A DNA stretch of 64,000 nucleotides, from NCBI GenBank assembly GCA_025362975.1, contig JANYES010000019.1, positions 62,001 through 126,000 of the forward strand, read 5' to 3'. Position numbers and translations under genes: made by a program. Of this stretch, positions 58,206-64,000 are shown piece after piece. The notes under the pieces are model-generated. The model searched no databases. It had not been told where the DNA came from and saw only the letters and a program-made list of their open reading frames with translations. Source of the stretch: Alphaproteobacteria bacterium (GTDB lineage: Bacteria; Pseudomonadota; Alphaproteobacteria; Rickettsiales; SXRF01). The stretch's first letter is position 1; each line of letters opens with the position of its first letter.

Positions 58206-59375
58206 ATGGATAATACCCAGTTCTGGATCAAAGTATTTGCCTCGATGAATCAGGAAACGAAATGGTTCATTGAAGCCATCCTTGTTTCGGCCCTGTTCTT
58301 CCACATCCGCTTCACCCCCGATAACGTCGCCAAAGCGCCTTCGTTCCTCACCACACTCGGCATTCTCGGCACCTTCATCGGCATCGCGATGGGCCTGCTC
58401 GACTTCAACGCCAACGACATACAAAAAAGCGTACCCACCCTGATCGACGGCATCAAAACCGCCGTCTGGGCATCCGCCTGCGGCATCGGCTGCGCGCTGA
58501 CCGTGAAGCTGCGCGATATTCTCGTGGGTAGGCGCATTGGTGCCAAAAAATCCAGCGGCGCTACCATCAACGACCTCGCCAGCAGCCTGAAAGCCATCGA
58601 AGGTGGCATGGACGAACTGAACCGCTCGCTCTCCGCCTCCACCGAACTGTCGCTTATCGGCCAGATGCGCCTGACCCGTCAGGACAGCAACGAAAAACTA
58701 TCCATGCTCAACCACACGCTGGAAAACTTCTTCGACAAAGTCGCTGAAGCCAATTCCCGCGCGCTGATCAAAGCCCTGCAGGAAGTCGTGCATGACTTCA
58801 ACAACAAAATCAGCGAGCAATTCGGCGAAAACTTCAAACACATGAACTTAGCGCTCGAAAAAATGCTGCAATGGCAGCAAAGCTACGCCCAGCAAATCAC
58901 CGACCTCATCAACCAGCAAGGCATCACCGCCCGCTCGATGGCGGTAGCCACGGAAAAATATCAGGTACTCGTCCAGAACGCCGACGTATTCAACACCGTC
59001 GCCAACAGCTTCACCATGCTGCTGGCAGGGCTGGAAACACAGCGCACGCAGCTTGACGGCAACATGCGCAGCCTCGCCGGGCTGATCAACACCGCCTCTA
59101 CCGGTCTGCCCGAAATCGAGCGCAAAATTGTCGAAATGACCCGCCAGATCGGCGAAGGCCTTAAAACCGGCAACGATGAGTTCAACCTCAACGTCAAAAC
59201 AATGATCCAGAATACGAAGGACCAAGTGCTGGTGCTCGACAACGCGCTCTCCGAAGAACTTACCAAATCGCTCGACAGCTTAGGGCGTCAGCTCGCAGCC
59301 CTGTCGCAAAAATTCGTCGCCGATTACGCCCCGATCACCGAGAAACTACAGTCCGTTCTGAAGCTGGCGGGCTAA
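58206..59375 (+). CDS. MotA/TolQ/ExbB-like channel protein with helical tail (ZorA-like)
   Basis: 389 residues. Membrane part: WFIEAILVSALFFHIRF (about 19-36), FLTTLGILGTFIGIAMGLLDF (48-68) and GIKTAVWASACGIGCALTVKL (84-104); the GILGTFIGI...GL pattern and the following Leu-Ile-x-Gly-Ile-x-Thr-Ala helix are those of proton-driven stator units. From residue 120 on it is a long amphipathic tail with likely coiled coil (SNEKLSMLNHTLENFFDKVAEANSRAL and onward), as in ZorA of Zorya anti-phage systems, though shorter than typical ZorA. Two bases before the MotB-like gene. Confidence 0.8.
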   Translation: MDNTQFWIKVFASMNQETKWFIEAILVSALFFHIRFTPDNVAKAPSFLTTLGILGTFIGIAMGLLDFNANDIQKSVPTLIDGIKTAVWASACGIGCALTVKLRDILVGRRIGAKKSSGATINDLASSLKAIEGGMDELNRSLSASTELSLIGQMRLTRQDSNEKLSMLNHTLENFFDKVAEANSRALIKALQEVVHDFNNKISEQFGENFKHMNLALEKMLQWQQSYAQQITDLINQQGITARSMAVATEKYQVLVQNADVFNTVANSFTMLLAGLETQRTQLDGNMRSLAGLINTASTGLPEIERKIVEMTRQIGEGLKTGNDEFNLNVKTMIQNTKDQVLVLDNALSEELTKSLDSLGRQLAALSQKFVADYAPITEKLQSVLKLAG

Positions 59376-59378
59376 TCG

Positions 59379-60095
59379 ATGTCGGACGAAGACGAATTCC
59401 TCTCCACCAGCCACGGCCATGAAGACCAGTGGATTTCACTGGCCGATCTGATGACCGGCCTCATGATGATCTTCTTGCTGCTGGCCATCGCCTTCATGCT
59501 CAAAGTCGAGGAAAAGAACTTCAAAACCAAGCAGGTCGCCGTGCTCTATGATCAGGTGCGCCTCGAACTCTACAGCGAGCTGATGCGCGAATTCGGCAAG
59601 GATTTACCCGTCTGGGGCGCAGAAATCACGCAGGATTTAATTTTCCGTTTCAAGGACCCCGAAGTGCTGTTCAACACCGGCAAAGACGAACTGAAACCAA
59701 AATTCCAGTCGATCATGTCTGATTTCTTCCCGCGCTACGTGCGCATTGTTACGGACCCGAAATGGGGAAGTTCGATCACCGAAGTCCGCATCGAAGGCCA
59801 CACCTCCAGCCAGTGGGGCCCCAACACCCCGCCGGAAGAGGCCTACTTCAAAAACATGGAACTGTCGCAGTCGCGCACGCGCTCGACGCTGCGCTACGTG
59901 CTCGAAGAACCGCCCGTGTCGCAGCAGGTGCCGTGGCTTAAAAAACACATGACCGCCAACGGCCTTTCCTCCTCGCACCCGATTCTGGGCGCTGACGGTA
60001 ACGAAGACCCCATCCGCTCCCAGCGCGTCGAATTCCGCATTAAAACCGACGCCGAAGGTTGGATTGCAACCATTCTCGAAACCCTGAAAAAATAG
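59379..60095 (+). CDS. MotB/OmpA-like stator protein (ZorB-like)
   Basis: 238 residues. N-terminal DEDEFLSTSHGHEDQWISLADLMTGLMMIFLLLAIAFMLKV places one membrane helix just after an Asp (LADLMTG) that matches the proton-carrying Asp of MotB. The C-terminal half is an OmpA-like peptidoglycan-binding domain: EVLFNTGKDELKPKFQSIMSDFFPRYVRI, EVRIEGHTSSQWG, then LSQSRTRSTLRYVLE and QRVEFRIKTDAEG. Size and order agree with ZorB. No ZorC/D/E gene is present, so this is not a recognised complete Zorya. Confidence 0.83.
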   Translation: MSDEDEFLSTSHGHEDQWISLADLMTGLMMIFLLLAIAFMLKVEEKNFKTKQVAVLYDQVRLELYSELMREFGKDLPVWGAEITQDLIFRFKDPEVLFNTGKDELKPKFQSIMSDFFPRYVRIVTDPKWGSSITEVRIEGHTSSQWGPNTPPEEAYFKNMELSQSRTRSTLRYVLEEPPVSQQVPWLKKHMTANGLSSSHPILGADGNEDPIRSQRVEFRIKTDAEGWIATILETLKK

Positions 60096-60106
60096 AAAGT
60101 GGAAAA

Positions 60107-60724
60107 ATGAAGCTTCCCGATTTTTCCACCTTCAAGCCCCTGAATGAAAACCGCAAACAGATGAACGCCGATCTGCCGGATAATCTGAGCTTCGTCACCA
60201 TCGACAGTCGCCTCGATAACGCCGATCTCGAACGCCAGCACGCCCCGAAACGCGTCATCGAAACTCCGGCAAAACCCGCGCCTGAGCAAGCCCCGCCCGC
60301 GCCCGCCGAAAGCGCTCCGGTTGCCGAGCCGCACACAGCAGGTGCCGCACGTTCCGTCACGCCCAAGGGCCGCGTTTCCTACACGCAGATGGTGGTCAAA
60401 ACGCCGGTCACGCAGATCATGCTGATCGTGCAGATTCTCGTGCTCCTCGATATCGGCATCATGACCGGGATTTTCTGGTATTTCGGCGCTCCGTGGCAGC
60501 GCCATCCGATGGTGGTGCAGAACTTCATCACACAAGTCGGCGAGCCGAAAAAATACGTGAGCAAACAGGCTGTCAAACCCGGCCAGAAGCCGAAGGAAGC
60601 CCCGCTAAAACCCTTCTACAAACGCAATGAATACTGGGATAAAAACGGCGTTCGCCATACCGTCATCGAAATGCTGCCGAGCGAGCCCGCGCCTCCCGCC
60701 GCGCAAGCCCCTCAGAAAAAATAA
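60107..60724 (+). CDS. Unknown single-pass membrane protein of the motor cluster
   Basis: Start 60107 (MKLPDFSTFKPL) with GTGGAAAA upstream; 205 residues. N-terminal 100 residues cytoplasmic-looking with a Pro/Ala linker (AKPAPEQAPPAPAESAPVAEP), one membrane helix (IMLIVQILVLLDIGIMTGIFWYF, about 121-143), and a basic C-terminal domain (KYVSKQAVKPGQKPKEAPLKPFYKRNEYWDKNGVRHTVIEM). Co-transcribed with the ZorB-like gene, 11 bases apart. Unrecognised; might link the motor to another envelope component. Ends four bases from the convergent next gene. Confidence 0.72.
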   Translation: MKLPDFSTFKPLNENRKQMNADLPDNLSFVTIDSRLDNADLERQHAPKRVIETPAKPAPEQAPPAPAESAPVAEPHTAGAARSVTPKGRVSYTQMVVKTPVTQIMLIVQILVLLDIGIMTGIFWYFGAPWQRHPMVVQNFITQVGEPKKYVSKQAVKPGQKPKEAPLKPFYKRNEYWDKNGVRHTVIEMLPSEPAPPAAQAPQKK

Positions 60725-60727
60725 CGC

Positions 60728-62164
60728 CTAGCGGCGATGCGCCACGCGCAGCTTGGTGCCTTCGATATCCTTGATGTCGAAACTGCCGGTCATCAACGCT
60801 TTATCGATCAGCGGCTGGTCGCGGTCGCCGCGGAACCAGATGAGCGTCTGGATGTTGCCCATCTCCTCAGGCTTTATCGACACGATCCACGTGCTCCAAT
60901 ACGCGCCGAACTGATACGGGTACAGCGCCAGCACGCCGTGGCTCGCCCGCACATTTGGATTCAACGACCCTTCGGCTTCGAGCTGTTTTTGCCCAAACTC
61001 ACGGTAAAGATTGGCATGCGACACCAACGGCTGCGGCAGCCAGCGACTGGCCGCTTGATGAAACGTCTGCGCGCGCATAGAAGCAAGCCCACACACCAGC
61101 ACCACAGCCTGCAACACCGCATAGCGCCTGCGCTCATTTTCAGGACGCGCCAGCGCCATAACCGCAGGCCACATCACGCACAGGACCAGCACGAACGGCT
61201 TATAGCTCGACCACTGCGCCGACATCTCGCTTTTGGAAAAAAACATCGCCAGTAAATATGGCGCAAACGCCACCGCCCCGATCAGCAACTCCACATCCTT
61301 AAACCACACCCCCGCCACCGCCAATGCCACCAGCGGCAACCAAATACCCTGCTGCACGCTAAACAGATGCCACGCGCGGTCCGCAATCAGCTTAGCGCTT
61401 AAATGATGGAACGGGTCGACCGCATCGTAATACTGCTCATGGAACAAATCGTAGACCTGGAAAAAATGCTTCTGCACGTAAATCGTGGCCATCGTCCACA
61501 CCACCGTCACGATGAGTATCCGCAAAGCCCAACCGCGTTTTTCACGTGCAAGCGCCCTATCGCTTTTACGCAAAACCCAGAACTGCCACCCCGCCAGCAG
61601 CGCCAAAGGCGCTGCCGCCATCAGGCCCAAATCCTCACGCACCATCGTCGTCAGGATAAACCAGACAAGACAGGCGCGATACCGGCGCAACTGCCACGCA
61701 GAAAATGCCATCAGCATGCATAGCGGTGCCACATAATCGCTGCGCATTTCCCACGAGCCGCCGAAAATAATCTCGCCGCAAAACAGCATGAACGCGCCGA
61801 GTGCCGCCATCCACGGCGCGGGCGCCAGCCGCAGCAGCAAACGAAACGCCGTAAAAATCGTGGCAGCATAGACGCACGCATACACCAGCGCATAAAAATC
61901 CATGCGTTCGCCCATCCATAAATACGAGAGCACAGTAGGGAAATAATTGATCGTCGACGCATGCGTCGAATAAATCGAACCGCCAAATGCCGGCCCCATG
62001 AACAGCGTCAACCCGCTGTGCCAGAGGACGGTGGCGAACTCCGCCGAATCGTAGAACGTCGAGCCATACTCATAGGCGTTATTCATCGTCGTATTATATA
62101 CGCAGTACGCGGCGAACAGTGCCACTACTATTCCGGATCCGAAACGTGATGCAAACGACTTCAT
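60728..62164 (-). CDS. Polytopic membrane protein, DUF2079-like
   Basis: 478 residues with about ten hydrophobic segments. The early YGSTFYDSAEFATVLWHSG and STHASTINYFPTVLSYLWM resemble the opening of DUF2079 proteins, predicted membrane enzymes of the GT-C glycosyltransferase type; EMRSDYVAPLCMLMAF and VREDLGLMAAAPLALLAG fit too. An acidic residue in the first periplasmic loop (DSAEF) is where GT-C catalysis would be expected. It overlaps the glycosyltransferase gene by ATGA, so they act together, probably in cell-surface glycan or lipid glycosylation. Confidence 0.7.
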   Translation of the reverse strand: MKSFASRFGSGIVVALFAAYCVYNTTMNNAYEYGSTFYDSAEFATVLWHSGLTLFMGPAFGGSIYSTHASTINYFPTVLSYLWMGERMDFYALVYACVYAATIFTAFRLLLRLAPAPWMAALGAFMLFCGEIIFGGSWEMRSDYVAPLCMLMAFSAWQLRRYRACLVWFILTTMVREDLGLMAAAPLALLAGWQFWVLRKSDRALAREKRGWALRILIVTVVWTMATIYVQKHFFQVYDLFHEQYYDAVDPFHHLSAKLIADRAWHLFSVQQGIWLPLVALAVAGVWFKDVELLIGAVAFAPYLLAMFFSKSEMSAQWSSYKPFVLVLCVMWPAVMALARPENERRRYAVLQAVVLVCGLASMRAQTFHQAASRWLPQPLVSHANLYREFGQKQLEAEGSLNPNVRASHGVLALYPYQFGAYWSTWIVSIKPEEMGNIQTLIWFRGDRDQPLIDKALMTGSFDIKDIEGTKLRVAHRR

Positions 62165-62874
62165 AAAATTTTACGCATCTCCAGCAGATCGCTCAGCGAT
62201 TTTTTCGCGCCCCGCAACAGCGCCGAGCTGACGATGGATTTGCCCGACACCCGGGCGCGGTGGCGCACCGGAATATGCAAAAGCGGCTGCTTGCGGTGCG
62301 CTGCAATCACAGCGAGGCAGATATTCGGCGCGAAAGCGCCGCGCGGCACCAGTGGCAACGCTTCGGCGAGGAACCCGCGCTCCATCAGCCGGAACGGCAC
62401 GTTGCTGTCCTTAAAACTAATCTTGAAAATCCCATACACCAGCAAATTCGCCACTTTGGAAAACACGATGCGGAACACCGAATCGTTGCGGTGCTTGCGC
62501 ATGCCGAGGATGAATTTAGACTCAGTGCGCCGCTCCCACAACAGGGTGAAATCGGCCGCTTCGAACTGGTCGTCGGAATCGGTCTGGAAAATATAATCCG
62601 TATCCATCTGCACCGCTATGCGGTAACCATTCATCACCGCTACGCCGTGGCCGCCATTAGGCTGGTGGTGCACGATCAGGCGGGGAAATTCGCGGGCCAA
62701 GCGGTCCAGCATGGCGCCGGTGTTGTCGCGCGAGCCGTCGTTGACGATGAGCATGCGGTAGCCGTCGCCGAACAGGCGGCTGAGTTCGCGGTTCCAATCG
62801 GCCACCACGCGGGCGATATTGCCTTCTTCATTATAAGCAGGGAGTACGGCGACACAGGAAAGCGGCATAGGCAT
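62161..62874 (-). CDS. Family 2 glycosyltransferase (dolichol-phosphate-sugar synthase-like)
   Basis: 237 residues: VAVLPAYNEEGNIARVV, IVNDGSRDNTGAMLDRL, HHQPNGGHGVAVMNGY, the metal-binding DSDDQF, then KDSNVPFRLMERGFL and HIPVRHRARVSGKS. The pattern is GT-A fold family 2 of the polyprenyl-phosphate hexose transferase kind, which supply GT-C enzymes such as the partner downstream. No C-terminal membrane helices. Confidence 0.92.
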   Translation of the reverse strand: MPMPLSCVAVLPAYNEEGNIARVVADWNRELSRLFGDGYRMLIVNDGSRDNTGAMLDRLAREFPRLIVHHQPNGGHGVAVMNGYRIAVQMDTDYIFQTDSDDQFEAADFTLLWERRTESKFILGMRKHRNDSVFRIVFSKVANLLVYGIFKISFKDSNVPFRLMERGFLAEALPLVPRGAFAPNICLAVIAAHRKQPLLHIPVRHRARVSGKSIVSSALLRGAKKSLSDLLEMRKIL

Positions 62875-62938
62875 CCGGCAATGGGTTATCGGCCCAATGT
62901 AGTGGCTGCACTGGCCAAATCAAGAAATATCAATGAAT

Positions 62939-64000
62939 TTAGCGTTTCGGCTCTTTATCGCTAAGTGCCGGGTCGGCAGGCGGCATGGACCACACAGGCG
63001 CGCTGGCCGGGGTCGTCGTGGCGTCGGTGTAGGTCAGTAGCGGTGAAGCACCACGCTCGGAAGCGGCCAGATCGAACGCCGTGGGTGCGCGCTCGGAGGC
63101 GGCAACTGCGTAAATCGCAGGATCTTCCAGTATCTGTTCGAGGCCGACCATGCGGGCGATATCACCGGCTGGCAAAACTTTATTTTTAAGCCCCACCGTG
63201 CGGTCTTCGCCGTTGATTTTGATGCTCTTGATCGTGCGCGGCTTGCCGGACACGGGCGCTGCCTCGTAAGCGATTTCAACCTTCACGGATTTGCGCTTGT
63301 CGTCGCGCGTGTCGAGCAGTTTGAGCGTCTGTTCCTGACCGTCAATCGTGCCTTCGTCAAGCACCAGGAATTTCTTGCCACCCTGCTCAAACGCCGCGAT
63401 GCGCTTGCGCACGCGATCAACCTTCCACGCATGCGCATTCAGGCCGTTTTCATACTGCTCCAGCGCCGGCAATTGCTTTGGAATCAGGTCGGTCTGAATA
63501 AAGCGGTCAAGTGCCAGATTTTTGTCATGCGCGCGGAAGCCCATGATGTAGGTTTTCATTTCGCTGCGCGATTTTTCACTCAGCAGGTGAATCTTTTTTG
63601 TGGGGTTGCCGTCGGCGCGTTCGGTGTCGTCCTTGGCGAGGCGCGCTTCTAGCAGCTTGGCCATTTCTTCGAGGTTGCCTTCGCGGTACGCGTCGTAGAA
63701 TTTATCGCCCGGCGAGCGTGTGGTGAGTCCTAAGCGTTCGCCGAGGAATGTCGCGGGGCGCAACAGCACATTGGGGCGGTAGAACACATCGCCGTTGCCG
63801 CTGTCGATCGAAAATTGTTTTTTCGCGGCGGTGGCAAAATCGCTCGCGCCCATCAGGCGGTCAAGGCTGTAATTTTCCTCAGGGAAATACGACAGCATAT
63901 TGCCCGGCTGCGACAGCGCATCGAAAATCGCGCGGTTGGCGAAGTTGGTAATCAAATTGCGCTTGGCGATCACGTTTAAATTATCCCAAGCCTTATCGAA
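62939..64000 (-). CDS. Unknown protein, N-terminus beyond right edge
   Basis: The frame is open from the window edge to the TAA at 62939, at least 353 residues; a GTG at 63973 could be a start but the nine codons before it (FDKAWDNLN) look coding, so I treat it as partial. Soluble, charged, helical in its first part (LERLGLTTRSPGDKFYDAYREGNLEEMAKLLEARLA) and beta-rich later (KFLVLDEGTIDGQEQTLKLLDTRDDKRKSVKVEIAY). Pro/Ser/Thr-rich end. No family recognised. The 64-base gap to the glycosyltransferase gene is unremarkable. Confidence 0.7.
   Translation of the reverse strand, partial: FDKAWDNLNVIAKRNLITNFANRAIFDALSQPGNMLSYFPEENYSLDRLMGASDFATAAKKQFSIDSGNGDVFYRPNVLLRPATFLGERLGLTTRSPGDKFYDAYREGNLEEMAKLLEARLAKDDTERADGNPTKKIHLLSEKSRSEMKTYIMGFRAHDKNLALDRFIQTDLIPKQLPALEQYENGLNAHAWKVDRVRKRIAAFEQGGKKFLVLDEGTIDGQEQTLKLLDTRDDKRKSVKVEIAYEAAPVSGKPRTIKSIKINGEDRTVGLKNKVLPAGDIARMVGLEQILEDPAIYAVAASERAPTAFDLAASERGASPLLTYTDATTTPASAPVWSMPPADPALSDKEPKR

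Noticed and set aside
58206..60095. Calling the MotA/MotB-like pair a complete Zorya defence system
   Set aside because: No ZorC, ZorD helicase or ZorE nuclease is present on either side, and the ZorA-like tail is shorter than usual; only the pair's resemblance is supported.

Overview
The window reads as chromosomal DNA of an alphaproteobacterium. It is about 57-60% GC by eye and densely coding, with many ATGA or TAATG overlaps. The coxB-coxA / ctaB-ctaG-coxC-DUF983 layout, the thioredoxin-reductase-like ferredoxin-NADP reductase, and the acpP-fabF-mltG and nadD-rsfS orders all fit that class. Full sulfate assimilation, beta-oxidation and aerobic respiration argue for a free-living or facultatively associated heterotroph. 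Several long proteins without recognisable domains suggest a poorly sampled lineage; a more exact placement cannot be made from sequence reading alone.

Layout. 1-5.9 kb: an assimilatory sulfate reduction operon on the minus strand (cysI, cysG-type siroheme gene, cysH, cysD, cysNC) behind a promoter with a perfect AT-rich inverted repeat. 5.9-16.3 kb: a prepilin peptidase, then a minus-strand stretch with beta-oxidation genes (acyl-CoA dehydrogenase, fadN-type fusion, thiolase), a DUF475 membrane protein, lineage-specific proteins and two decayed ankyrin-like genes. 16.4-18.7 kb: a plus-strand operon of ferredoxin-NADP reductase, folD and an HNH nuclease. 18.7-24.5 kb (minus): mltG, fabF, acpP, an unknown protein, rsfS, nadD. 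24.6-26.5 kb: thiC.

26.5-28.3 kb is an AT-rich foreign-looking island. It holds a TIR-like domain joined in one reading frame to a tyrosine-recombinase-like domain, broken by one TGA. Next to it is a compact promoter-leader-terminator unit whose 23-codon ORF has a Shine-Dalgarno complementary to the last 15 bases of the usual 16S rRNA 3' end, and which also carries a 9-base copy of the anti-Shine-Dalgarno. 28.3-33.4 kb: a tandem beta-carbonic-anhydrase-like protein with a degenerate second half, two small unknown genes, a CobB-type sirtuin, a GNAT and tldD. 33.5-40.5 kb: the cytochrome c oxidase cluster with assembly genes and two tiny membrane proteins.

40.6-46 kb: unknown genes, NADP-malic enzyme (maeB) and a gamma-glutamylcyclotransferase-like gene. 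46-53 kb: mutS, dut, an Rrf2 regulator with cysK, a MoeB/ThiF-type E1, an SH3 protein, DUF1003 and tRNA-Gly(GCC). 53.2-54.5 kb: an exosortase-family protein preceded by one secreted Cys-rich protein with an exosortase-type C-terminus. 54.7-60.7 kb: an 1142-residue unknown protein, a MotA/ZorA-like and a MotB/ZorB-like protein, and a single-pass membrane protein, together a candidate uncharacterised motor system. 60.7-64 kb: a polytopic DUF2079-like protein, a family-2 glycosyltransferase and an unknown protein running off the edge.

Most promising leads: the ZorAB-like motor cluster, the SD/anti-SD leader RNA, the exosortase-substrate pair and the broken TIR-recombinase fusion.
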